Assembly: GCA_017962285.1 (NCBI GenBank)
Contig: JAGCVR010000006.1
Span: 1-24,342, forward strand
DNA: 24,342 bases
Direction: 5' to 3'
Source: Muribaculaceae bacterium
Lineage (GTDB): Bacteria > Bacteroidota > Bacteroidia > Bacteroidales > Muribaculaceae
Numbering within the stretch: the first letter of the stretch is position 1; every line of letters starts with the position of its first letter. Of this stretch, positions 7,448-15,198 are shown in pieces. The position numbers were made by a program, and so were the translations under genes. Below the pieces are notes generated by a model. That model was not told where the DNA came from, ran no database searches, and saw nothing but the letters and a program-made list of their open reading frames with translations.

Positions 7448-9454
7448 ATGACCAAAGAAGAATTTATTGCCGACATTAGGGCTGGAATACCAGACGTTCT
7501 TCCTGAACCTATGCCCTATGACAACGACATAAACCATGCTCCTAAACGTAAAGACATACTCTCGCCCGAAGAGAAGAAACTTGCCCTTCGCAACGCTCTT
7601 CGCTACTTCCCGCCTAAGCATCATGCCGCACTCATCCCCGAATTCAGCAACGAACTTGAGAAATATGGCAGAATATACATGTATCGCTTGCGTCCACGCT
7701 ATGAGATGAAGGCCCGACACATCGATGATTACCCTCATCGTTCGCGTCAGGCTGCTGCAATCATGATGATGATTCAAAACAACCTCGATAAGGCTGTGGC
7801 ACAGCATCCACATGAACTTATCACCTATGGCGGCAACGGCGCCGTATTCCAGAACTGGGCACAATACCGCCTGGTAATGAAATACTTGAGCGAGATGACC
7901 GATGAGCAAACACTTGTGATGTATAGCGGCCATCCGCTAGGCTTGTTCCCCTCGCACCGCAATGCTCCGCGAGTGGTGGTGACCAATGGCATGGTAATTC
8001 CAAACTACAGTAAGCCCGACGACTGGGAACGTGGCAACGCACTGGGTGTTACACAATATGGCCAGATGACTGCCGGCTCATATATGTATATTGGTCCGCA
8101 AGGTATCGTGCACGGCACAACTATCACTGTGCTTAATGCTGCTCGCAAAGTGATGGGCGATGAGCGTGAGAAACGCATCCCGCTGTTTGTAACCGCTGGT
8201 CTTGGTGGCATGAGCGGTGCGCAACCCAAAGCAGGAAATATTGCCGGTGTAGTGAGTGTTATCGCCGAAATCAATCCTCTCGCGGCGCGTAAGCGTTACG
8301 ATCAGGGTTGGGTTGACGAGCTGCATGAGAATCTCGACGAACTGATTCCTGCCATCCGCAAGGCTGTGGAAGAGAAACGCGTGGTGTCGATGGCGTATGT
8401 GGGCAATGTAGTTGACTTGTGGGAACGTCTTGCCGAAGAGAAAATCCATGTTGACCTCGGCAGCGACCAGACTTCGCTTCACAACCCGTATGCAGGCGGC
8501 TATTATCCTGTGGGTTATTCACTCGAGGAATCGAAGCAGATGATGGCTGAGGAGCCCGACCGCTTCAAGGCGTGCGTGTTTGAGTCGCTTCGCCGTCAAG
8601 TGGCAGCAATCAACCGACTTACTGCCGACGGCATGTACTTCTTCGACTATGGCAATGCATTCATGCTGATGGCCAGCCGTGCTGGTGCCGATATCATGAA
8701 AGATGAGCATCATTTCCGATATCCGAGTTATGTTCAGGACATCATGGGACCAATGTTCTTCGACTATGGTTTCGGTCCGTTCCGTTGGGTATGCACATCG
8801 TGCGACCCGCATGACCTTGAAGTGACCGACCGCCTCGCTGCCGAAGTTCTAAGCGAAATGATGAACCATGTGACCGACGATATAAAAGGACAGCTTGCCG
8901 ACAATCTGCACTGGATTCGTGAAGCAGGCAAGAACCACCTTGTGGTGGGGTCTCAAGCTCGCATTCTGTATGCCGACTGCGAGGGTCGCACAAAGATTGC
9001 GCTTGCCTTCAACGACGCTATTCGCCGCGGCGAAATCTCAGCCCCAGTGGTTTTAGGCCGTGACCACCACGATGTGAGCGGCACCGACTCACCTTTCCGC
9101 GAAACGAGCAACATTTACGACGGCAGCCAGTTTTGCGCCGACATGGCAGTGCAAAATGTCATAGGCGACGCATTCCGTGGCGCAACTTGGGTAAGCATTC
9201 ACAATGGTGGTGGAGTTGGTTGGGGAGACGTAATAAATGGAGGTTTTGGTATGGTAATCGATGGCAGCGAAGACTCCGAAAGGCACATTCGCCAAATGCT
9301 GCTTTGGGATGTAAACAACGGCATCGCGCGTCGCTCATGGGCACGCAATGGCGGTTCTATCGACGCCATCAAGCGTGAGATGGAGCGCACACCAGGCCTC
9401 GTGGTCACAATTCCCAACCTCATCGACGACACACTCCTCAACGAACAACGTTGA
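7448..9454 (+). CDS. hutU: Urocanate hydratase, long form
   Basis: NAD-dependent urocanase converting urocanate to imidazolone propionate. At 668 residues it belongs to the long class resembling the vertebrate enzyme, not the roughly 555-residue Pseudomonas type. Recognisable segments are YGRIYMYRLRP near residue 80, ITYGGNGAVFQNWAQY, VVTNGMVIPNYS, YIGPQGIVHGT, the nucleotide-binding TAGLGGMSGAQPKA, DLGSDQTSLHNPYAGGYYPVG, and FRWVCTSCDPHDL with the conserved active-site-region cysteine. The C-terminus includes VLGRDHHDVSGTDSPFRET and SIHNGGGVGWGDVINGGFG. It lies between ftcD (13 bp) and hutH (40 bp) in one operon. The assignment is secure. Confidence 0.97.
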   Translation: MTKEEFIADIRAGIPDVLPEPMPYDNDINHAPKRKDILSPEEKKLALRNALRYFPPKHHAALIPEFSNELEKYGRIYMYRLRPRYEMKARHIDDYPHRSRQAAAIMMMIQNNLDKAVAQHPHELITYGGNGAVFQNWAQYRLVMKYLSEMTDEQTLVMYSGHPLGLFPSHRNAPRVVVTNGMVIPNYSKPDDWERGNALGVTQYGQMTAGSYMYIGPQGIVHGTTITVLNAARKVMGDEREKRIPLFVTAGLGGMSGAQPKAGNIAGVVSVIAEINPLAARKRYDQGWVDELHENLDELIPAIRKAVEEKRVVSMAYVGNVVDLWERLAEEKIHVDLGSDQTSLHNPYAGGYYPVGYSLEESKQMMAEEPDRFKACVFESLRRQVAAINRLTADGMYFFDYGNAFMLMASRAGADIMKDEHHFRYPSYVQDIMGPMFFDYGFGPFRWVCTSCDPHDLEVTDRLAAEVLSEMMNHVTDDIKGQLADNLHWIREAGKNHLVVGSQARILYADCEGRTKIALAFNDAIRRGEISAPVVLGRDHHDVSGTDSPFRETSNIYDGSQFCADMAVQNVIGDAFRGATWVSIHNGGGVGWGDVINGGFGMVIDGSEDSERHIRQMLLWDVNNGIARRSWARNGGSIDAIKREMERTPGLVVTIPNLIDDTLLNEQR

Positions 9455-9494
9455 AGACACAATTAAGTATAACCTCATAAATTGCATAAACCCA

Positions 9495-10970
9495 ATGACA
9501 CATTTTATCAGTGCCGCGCACCTTACCATAGAACGCATAGGCGAAATCATAGAGAAAAACATTAAACTTGAGCTGAGCGACGACGCAAAGCTACGCATAA
9601 TCCGTTGCCGCGAGTACCTTGATAAGCACATCGCTGGCAGCGACGAACCTGTTTATGGCGTGACTACGGGGTTTGGCTCATTGTGCAACGTGAAAGTTGA
9701 CCATGACCAGCTCTCGCAACTGCAAACAAACCTCATGATGTCTCATGCTTGCGGTGTGGGAGAGCGAGTTCCTAACAATATAGTGCGCATAATGCTTTTG
9801 CTCAAGATTCAGTCGCTGAGCTATGGATATTCGGGCTGCAAGCTCGATACAGCGGAGCGTCTTATTGATTTTTTCAACGAGGGCGTAATCCCCGTGGTGT
9901 ACCGTCAGGGTTCGCTGGGTGCTTCGGGCGACCTGGTGCCGCTGGCTCACATGTGCCTGCCGCTGTTAGGCCTTGGCGAGGTTGAATATGAAGGGAAAGT
10001 GATGACTGCTGCCCACTTGCACAAACTCAAAGGTTGGAAACCGATTGAGTTGGCAAGTAAAGAAGGCCTGGCTCTGCTCAATGGCACACAGAACATGAAT
10101 TCGTTTGCCGTGTGGGCGATGCTTCAGGCCGAGCGTTTGAGCGATTGGGCCGATAAGATTGCCGCTATGTCACTCGATGCCTATGACGGTCGCATCGAGC
10201 CGTTTACTGAGGCTGTTCACCTTGCGCGTCCGCATAAGGGTCAACTTGAGACAGCTGCCCACATGAAAGCGCTTTTGGCTGAAAGCGAACTTATCGCATC
10301 GCCAAAGATGCATGTACAAGACCCATATTCGTTCCGCTGCGTTCCTCAAGTACACGGAACTGTGAAGGACACCATAAGATACATAAAAACTGTTATCGAC
10401 ACCGAAATCAACAGTGCGACCGATAATCCCACAGTGTGTCCCGATGACGACCTCATCATAAGTGCCGGAAACTTCCACGGCGAACCAATCGCTATGCCCA
10501 TGGACTTCCTCGCCATTGCCTTGAGCGAACTTGCCAATATAAGCGAACGCCGTATTTATCGCCTTGTGTCGGGCACTCGCGGACTGCCCAACTTCCTAGT
10601 TGCCAATCCGGGTCTCAACAGCGGATTTATGATTACTCAATACACTGCGGCAAGCATTGTAAGCCTCAACAAGTCGCTTGCCACGCCATCAAGCCTCGAC
10701 AGCATTCCCTCGTGCCAAGACCAGGAAGACCATGTGAGCATGGGAGCAAATGCCGCGATTAAGCTCTATCAAGTGGTGCTCAACACCGAGCGAGTGCTTG
10801 CAATCGAGCTGTTTAACGCTGCTCAAGCCCTCGAATTCCGCTTCCCCAAGAAATCGTCTCCAGTAATCATGAAGATACATGAGGACTTCCGCCGTGAAGT
10901 GCCATTCATCAGCGACGATGTGGTGATGTATCCATATATTGAGAAAGCTATTCAGTTCTTGCGCCGATGA
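9495..10970 (+). CDS. hutH: Histidine ammonia-lyase
   Basis: First enzyme of histidine catabolism, releasing ammonia to give urocanate. The 491 residues start at MTHFISAAHLTIERIG. An earlier in-frame ATG at 9348 would lie inside hutU and add unrelated sequence, so 9495 is preferred. The Ala-Ser-Gly triad that forms the MIO electrophile is present in GSLGASGDLVPLAHM. YGVTTGFGSLCNV, LLNGTQNMNS, TDNPTVCPDDD, the FHGEP segment and SCQDQEDHVSMG are further family signatures. It follows hutU by 40 bp, and its TGA overlaps the hutI start (ATGA), indicating coupled translation. Confidence 0.97.
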   Translation: MTHFISAAHLTIERIGEIIEKNIKLELSDDAKLRIIRCREYLDKHIAGSDEPVYGVTTGFGSLCNVKVDHDQLSQLQTNLMMSHACGVGERVPNNIVRIMLLLKIQSLSYGYSGCKLDTAERLIDFFNEGVIPVVYRQGSLGASGDLVPLAHMCLPLLGLGEVEYEGKVMTAAHLHKLKGWKPIELASKEGLALLNGTQNMNSFAVWAMLQAERLSDWADKIAAMSLDAYDGRIEPFTEAVHLARPHKGQLETAAHMKALLAESELIASPKMHVQDPYSFRCVPQVHGTVKDTIRYIKTVIDTEINSATDNPTVCPDDDLIISAGNFHGEPIAMPMDFLAIALSELANISERRIYRLVSGTRGLPNFLVANPGLNSGFMITQYTAASIVSLNKSLATPSSLDSIPSCQDQEDHVSMGANAAIKLYQVVLNTERVLAIELFNAAQALEFRFPKKSSPVIMKIHEDFRREVPFISDDVVMYPYIEKAIQFLRR

Positions 10971-12205
10971 AACTTTTAATAACTAATATTGCCACCCTTG
11001 CCGGCATCGACAGCGGAGGTATGCTTAAAAAATGCGGTGCCGAAATGGCGCAGTTCGACTCCATAAGCGACGCCTGGCTTCTTGTCGAAGACAGGATTAT
11101 TACCGATTTTGACAGCAGGGAAAACCGCAAAGAGCCCACCGATGCAGATCGTGTATTTGACGCAAATTGGGGCACAGTAATGCCAAGTTGGTGTGACTCA
11201 CACACACATATTGTGTATGCCGGAAGCCGCGAGCAGGAGTTTGTGGACAAAATCAACGGTCTGTCGTATGCCGAAATAGCAAAACGCGGCGGAGGCATAC
11301 TCAACAGCGCCGACCGCCTGCACGAGCTGACTGAGCAACAACTCTATGAGCAGGCCTCAGAGCGACTGCACGAGGTTGTCGCCAAAGGTACAGGTGCAAT
11401 TGAGATAAAGAGCGGTTATGGGCTCAACACCCATGACGAGCTCAAGATGCTCCGCGTCATAGCACGTATGCAGGAGAGTTCCCGAATGCGCATCGTTTCT
11501 ACTTTCCTCGGTGCTCACGCTGTGGGGAGAAGATATGCCGGTCGCCAAAGCAAGTATGTGGACCTTGTGGTCAACGAGATGATACCCGCTGTGGCCGCCG
11601 AAGGACTTGCCGACTTTGTCGATGTGTTCTGCGACCAAGGTTTCTTTACTCCCGAAGAGACATCTCGCATTCTTGAGGCAGGAGCGAAATATGGAATGCG
11701 AGGCAAAATACACGGGCAGGAACTCGCTCCGTCGGGTGGCGTAGAGGTGGCTGTGAAACATAATGCGCTATCGGTCGACCATCTTGAGAGTATGACCGAT
11801 GCCGACATTGCTTTGCTGCGAGGCACTAACACAATTCCCACCGCACTTCCTGGCACATCATTCTTCCTCAACTTGCCATTCGCGCCGGCTCGCAAGATGA
11901 TAGAAAACGGCCTGCCTGTGGCAATAGCCAGCGACTACAACCCGGGCTCCACGCCCAGCGGAGATATGAAATTTGTGGTTTCGCTCGCCTGCATCAAGAT
12001 GAGGCTACAGCCAGCCGAAGCATTCAACGCTGCCACAATTAACGGTGCTGCGGCCATGGGCCTCAGTGCTGATTTCGGAAGCATCGCCCCTGGGAAGGTC
12101 GCAAACTTCTTCATAACCAAACCCATCCCTGACATCAACTTCATCCCTTACGCCTACACCACCCCAATAATCGCACACGCCTTCCTCGCCGGCGAAGAAC
12201 AATAG
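10967..12205 (+). CDS. hutI: Imidazolonepropionase
   Basis: Amidohydrolase-superfamily metalloenzyme that opens the imidazolone ring to give formiminoglutamate, the FtcD substrate. The 412 residues show the metal-binding DSHTHIVYAG (HxH), EIKSGYGL, FLGAHAV, KIHGQELAPSGG, VDHLE, and the metal/catalytic ASDYNPGSTPSGDM. The C-terminal amidohydrolase segment ATINGAAAMGL...GSIAPGKVANFFI is intact. It overlaps hutH by 4 bp and is the last gene of the cassette. Directly beyond it lie a small hairpin and a decayed copy of the SPFH gene end. No regulator such as HutC is present. Confidence 0.96.
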   Translation: MKLLITNIATLAGIDSGGMLKKCGAEMAQFDSISDAWLLVEDRIITDFDSRENRKEPTDADRVFDANWGTVMPSWCDSHTHIVYAGSREQEFVDKINGLSYAEIAKRGGGILNSADRLHELTEQQLYEQASERLHEVVAKGTGAIEIKSGYGLNTHDELKMLRVIARMQESSRMRIVSTFLGAHAVGRRYAGRQSKYVDLVVNEMIPAVAAEGLADFVDVFCDQGFFTPEETSRILEAGAKYGMRGKIHGQELAPSGGVEVAVKHNALSVDHLESMTDADIALLRGTNTIPTALPGTSFFLNLPFAPARKMIENGLPVAIASDYNPGSTPSGDMKFVVSLACIKMRLQPAEAFNAATINGAAAMGLSADFGSIAPGKVANFFITKPIPDINFIPYAYTTPIIAHAFLAGEEQ

Positions 12206-12216
12206 GAAAACCGTTT

Positions 12217-12238
12217 CTCTGCTGTTGTGACAGCAGAG
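12217..12238 (+). terminator. Hairpin downstream of hutI
   Basis: CTCTGCTG (12217-12224) and CAGCAGAG (12231-12238) form a perfect 8-bp stem with a 6-nt loop, beginning 12 bp after the hutI stop. No T-tract follows, so termination is only suggested by position. The hairpin ends exactly where similarity to the SPFH gene begins, so it may instead mark the joint of the cassette. Confidence 0.4.
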
Positions 12239-12410
12239 CAGACCACACTGCGTAACATTATCGGTGAGCTGGAATCGGCGTCTTAAAAGACCTCTTCAAA
12301 GAAAGTTAATCAACTCCGTAAAGGACAGGAAAAACAAACCCAAACAGAACTCCCTCACCCTCTTGCCACAGCCGGCAGGGTGGGGGAGTTCGCTATATCT
12401 CAATATTTGA
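12239..12410 (+). pseudogene. Decayed copy of the SPFH gene 3' part plus its downstream hairpin
   Basis: Two blocks match the intact SPFH locus. Block 1 (12239-12273 and the base following) matches 3947-3982 with 2 mismatches in 36. Block 2 (12274-12410) matches 4482-4618 with 11 mismatches in 137 and no gaps, by hand alignment. About 499 bp of the gene between the blocks (3983-4481) are missing, and the joined frame stops at once (E-L-E-S-A-S-stop), so nothing functional is encoded. Block 2 spans the end of the coding sequence, its stop and the 14-bp hairpin. The copy lies in the same orientation as the original, making it a direct repeat around the hut cassette. Confidence 0.85.
12347..12391 (-). 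terminator. Hairpin terminator between convergent hutI and the AAA+ gene
   Basis: The stem (12347-12360 with 12378-12391) is identical to the one after the SPFH gene. Read on the minus strand it is followed by a T-rich run (TGTTTGGGTTTGTTTTT). It therefore suits termination of the AAA+ ATPase gene, whose stop is 28 bp away, better than termination of hutI. Confidence 0.6.
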
Positions 12411-12418
12411 ATCAGAGT

Positions 12419-14158
12419 CTATAACTCTTCAATATCATCGGGAGCAATGGTTCGCAACATCTCCTCCGTTATCGGGCTTATACCTGACAGGCGGTTGGCC
12501 TGATTCTGGACCATTTTTTCAAATAAGTTTCTCACATAACGACCGTTCCCGAATTTTCTGTTCCGTCTCTGATGAGCATCGGCAATTATCTTGCAAGCCT
12601 TAACCTCTGCATCTTCCGACATTTCATAATCACTGCTCTTTAAGTTGCTTTTCAGTATTTGCAGCAATTCCTCATCACTATAGTCGGGGAATTCAATATA
12701 GTTATTAAAGCGCGATTGCAAACCTGGATTTGAGTCAATAAAGGTTTTAATTTCATCGGTATATCCAGCTAAAATCACAACAAGCCTGTTTCTGTCATCT
12801 TCCATTCGCTTTAACAAAGTCGCTATAGCCTCCGGTCCAAAATCTTCCTTTGCCTTGTTTGCCAACGTGTATGCCTCATCAATGAAAAGAATTCCATCTA
12901 ATGCACGGTCAATCACCTTGTTGGTCTTAACCGCTGTCTGCCCTACATATTCCGCCACAAGCCCAGAGCGATCAGTCTCAACAAGATGACCCTTTTTCAC
13001 TATTCCCAAGTCACGATAAATCCCTGCAAGCAGCCTCGCAACTGTCGTTTTTCCTGTTCCTGGATTTCCTGTGAACACACAATGATAGCTGATTGGCGCC
13101 GTTTTAAGACCTTTTCCCGCACGTTCTTTCTGTATCTTGATAAAATTCACAAGTGTTGTAACAGATTCTTTAACCGTCTGCAATCCTATCAACTTTTGCA
13201 ACTCATCCATAGGATTTGACAATGGATAGGAAATCTTGTTCTCCTCATTTTTATCCTGTGAATCTTCCACATAATCACGGGCATCATCGGGAGCGTTAAT
13301 CGCCTTGACTATTGAAGCCGTTTTCATACACCGCACCAGCAAAGAAAGCACTGACTTCTCTTTGTCTGTAACTTTATCATCAATCTTTGCGATTATGGAG
13401 AACAATTTGTATAGATGTGAAATATAACGATTCTTTAATTGCTCGTCGAACGACTCCGCTACATAAGCAATAACAAGCACTTCGGGAGACATGGTAACTT
13501 TACAGTAAGTTCTCATGCTGCGCATACTTTCCAACAAAGTTGGGTTGAATTCACGCATAATATCGTAAGAATACGGTTCTTCCCTGTTTTTCCCGACATC
13601 TAATATTTTGGCAAGTGTAACGTGCAGACATAGCTGTTCAGGCGACTGCACCGAATCGTCATATCCCATCTTATCGAACAAATAGCACAGGTCCGAGAAT
13701 ATCATATACTTAAACGTGAGTTTTCTCTTCTCCTCTATGCTTTCTGTTCCACTTGAGTTTTCGACATTTACAACCGAAAAAGCGTGATCAACAAATCTCT
13801 CATTTTCTACCATCTCTTCAGAGAAATACACCAAGCGATTGATATACCTCAACACCTTCCCATATTTCTCTTCTGTCAAGACAGAAAATAACATGTCGGG
13901 ACTGGTCGGCACATCTAAGCCCCAGCTTTCATCATTTTCCGAAACATCATTCAAACCATTACTGTATGAATAATTACGTTGCGTTTCATCATTAGTGCCA
14001 GAATCTTTATTACTACTCGTTAATATCATGAGTCCTATAAGAAATGCACTCACCACCAGCAGGGCTATACCCAACACGATATAACCATTTATCAGTGCTA
14101 CTGCCATTAGAGAAAGTGCTACAACTACAAAAAGAAACAAACATCCTTCTTTATTCAT
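12419..14158 (-). CDS. Membrane-anchored CbxX/SpoVK-type AAA+ ATPase
   Basis: 579 residues if started at MNKEGCLFLF (14158). An upstream in-frame ATG (14212) would place 18 residues before the membrane segment and is less likely. Two hydrophobic helices (about 6-24 and 27-47) anchor the N-terminus, followed by a polar, asparagine/serine-rich linker. A helical middle region includes LFSIIAKIDDKVTDKEKSV (about 252-270), resembling a TerB-like acidic metal-binding repeat. The AAA+ module follows: GLQTVKE, Walker A GNPGTGKT (364-371), Walker B ILFIDEA (423-429), sensor-1 region ILAGYTDE, and the arginine-finger region GLQSRF. The AAA part resembles CbxX/CfxQ, SpoVK and EccA remodelling ATPases. 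The client is unknown. It is transcribed alone and convergent with hutI. Confidence 0.85.
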   Translation of the reverse strand: MNKEGCLFLFVVVALSLMAVALINGYIVLGIALLVVSAFLIGLMILTSSNKDSGTNDETQRNYSYSNGLNDVSENDESWGLDVPTSPDMLFSVLTEEKYGKVLRYINRLVYFSEEMVENERFVDHAFSVVNVENSSGTESIEEKRKLTFKYMIFSDLCYLFDKMGYDDSVQSPEQLCLHVTLAKILDVGKNREEPYSYDIMREFNPTLLESMRSMRTYCKVTMSPEVLVIAYVAESFDEQLKNRYISHLYKLFSIIAKIDDKVTDKEKSVLSLLVRCMKTASIVKAINAPDDARDYVEDSQDKNEENKISYPLSNPMDELQKLIGLQTVKESVTTLVNFIKIQKERAGKGLKTAPISYHCVFTGNPGTGKTTVARLLAGIYRDLGIVKKGHLVETDRSGLVAEYVGQTAVKTNKVIDRALDGILFIDEAYTLANKAKEDFGPEAIATLLKRMEDDRNRLVVILAGYTDEIKTFIDSNPGLQSRFNNYIEFPDYSDEELLQILKSNLKSSDYEMSEDAEVKACKIIADAHQRRNRKFGNGRYVRNLFEKMVQNQANRLSGISPITEEMLRTIAPDDIEEL

Positions 14159-14204
14159 AATAATGCAAAAAATAACTGAAACACTATGTTCTGCATAACA
14201 AACA

Positions 14205-14233
14205 GACCTCATGCGCAGCGATTGCGTGAGGTC
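14205..14233 (-). terminator. Terminator of the tRNA-Tyr gene
   Basis: GACCTCA (14205-14211) pairs with TGAGGTC (14227-14233). An inner CGCA/TGCG stem (14214-14217 with 14223-14226) continues it after a 2-nt bulge. On the minus strand it begins 11 bp after the tRNA 3' end and is followed by TGTTTGTT, fitting an intrinsic terminator. Confidence 0.6.
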
Positions 14234-14244
14234 CGGCGTTTATG

Positions 14245-14327
14245 TGGGTAGAGATGGATTCGAACCACCGAAGCGATGACGCAGCAGATTTACAGTCTGC
14301 CCCATTTGGCCACTCTGGAATCTACCC
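14245..14327 (-). tRNA. tRNA-Tyr (anticodon GTA)
   Basis: 83-nt class II tRNA with a long variable arm. The acceptor stem GGGTAGA pairs fully with TCTACCC at the other end. The anticodon loop CTGTAAA gives GTA (tyrosine). The T arm contains GGTTCGAATCC, and the D arm CAGAGTGGCCAAATGG is typical. The discriminator base is A and no CCA is encoded. It has its own promoter upstream and a terminator hairpin downstream. Confidence 0.95.
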
Positions 14328-14346
14328 AAAGTCCATTAGGACACTG

Positions 14347-14378
14347 CAAATTTAATGCTTTTTTCCATAATCCGCAAC
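14347..14378 (-). promoter_or_regulatory. Promoter of tRNA-Tyr
   Basis: Minus-strand GTTG (14375-14378), a 20-nt spacer and TAAATTTG (14347-14354) match the Bacteroidota -33/-7 pattern. Transcription would begin roughly 13 nt before the mature tRNA 5' end. The same pair of boxes with the same spacing stands before the DUF4153-like gene. Confidence 0.65.
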
Positions 14379-14397
14379 ATCCGCTTCACTTTTTTCA

Positions 14398-15126
14398 TCA
14401 TTTTTCCTTCTTTGCCACGATGGCGGCATATTCAGCCTTGGCGGCGGCAAGGGCGGCACAGAACTCGGCATTGCCGTGAAGCGCCACGAAAGTCGCCATG
14501 GCCACAAGGCGTGAGGCTTCCACATCGCTCTGATAGTGATATCCGGCAATCACTCGGCCCTGCCCGAAAGTCACGGCACGGGCAAAGATATCGGCAGTGG
14601 CGGCTGGATTAATCTCCGAAAGGATAAGTGCCACAATCCATCCTCGTGACGTGTGTCCCGATGGGTAAGAAAAGTCGGTGCGCTCCTCTTCTTCACTTTC
14701 GGGCTCGAGCGAAGTCTCGTTGAACTGCACAAACGGCCGCGTGCGCTGGAAATGATTCTTGGCACGCTTGTTTATCTTGTGCGCATCGGTCACCGAACGG
14801 CTCATCACCTCGTAAATGGCAGGTGTGGACTCCGGAGTGACAAGCAACCCAAACGGCTCGGCAAACACCTCCGCGAGATTATACCAGGAGCCGTGCTTCG
14901 CATCGAAATAGGCAAGCGCTCCAAGTTCTGTGTCGCGCACGCTTTTTCCCCACTGATACTGCGTCCAGTCGTTAAAGAACAAGCGGTCGGAGGGGGAGGG
15001 TGGGGCAGGGAGGAACTTGAGCGGGTCGGGGGCGGCCTCTTTGTTCATGAAAGCGGGTGGCTGAGCCATCACCGACATCACAGCAGCCATTAAGACTGCG
15101 ACAAAAAACAATCTTCTCCAATTCAT
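14398..15126 (-). CDS. Class A non-specific acid phosphatase (PAP2 superfamily), secreted
   Basis: 242 residues from MNWRRLFF (15126). Longer starts at 15147 and 15156 only add a polar stretch before the signal peptide. An N-terminal signal peptide (about 1-21, cleavage near VMA-QPP) predicts a periplasmic enzyme. The three-part phosphatase signature is present: K123-x6-R130-P131 (KNHFQRTRP), PSGH at 155-158 (FSYPSGHTS), and R191-x5-H197-x3-D201 (GRVIAGYHYQSD). This is the vanadate-haloperoxidase-like active site of class A acid phosphatases such as PhoN, which hydrolyse a range of organic phosphomonoesters. The usual serine before the third-motif arginine is glycine here. It starts 72 bp downstream of the helicase stop, with no clear promoter of its own. 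Confidence 0.88.
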   Translation of the reverse strand: MNWRRLFFVAVLMAAVMSVMAQPPAFMNKEAAPDPLKFLPAPPSPSDRLFFNDWTQYQWGKSVRDTELGALAYFDAKHGSWYNLAEVFAEPFGLLVTPESTPAIYEVMSRSVTDAHKINKRAKNHFQRTRPFVQFNETSLEPESEEEERTDFSYPSGHTSRGWIVALILSEINPAATADIFARAVTFGQGRVIAGYHYQSDVEASRLVAMATFVALHGNAEFCAALAAAKAEYAAIVAKKEK

Positions 15127-15198
15127 ATTATTATCTTTTAATTTCATTATTCTCATCTTAAATGCTAATCTTCAATCAAAAACTGACCACAAATGTTC

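Noticed and set aside
9348..9494. Earlier in-frame start for hutH inside hutU
   Set aside because: It would add 49 residues unlike any ammonia-lyase and overlap hutU by about 100 bp; the ATG at 9495 gives the normal N-terminus.
14245..14327. tRNA-Tyr as an attachment site for an integrated element
   Set aside because: No integrase and no repeat of the tRNA 3' end were seen in the window.
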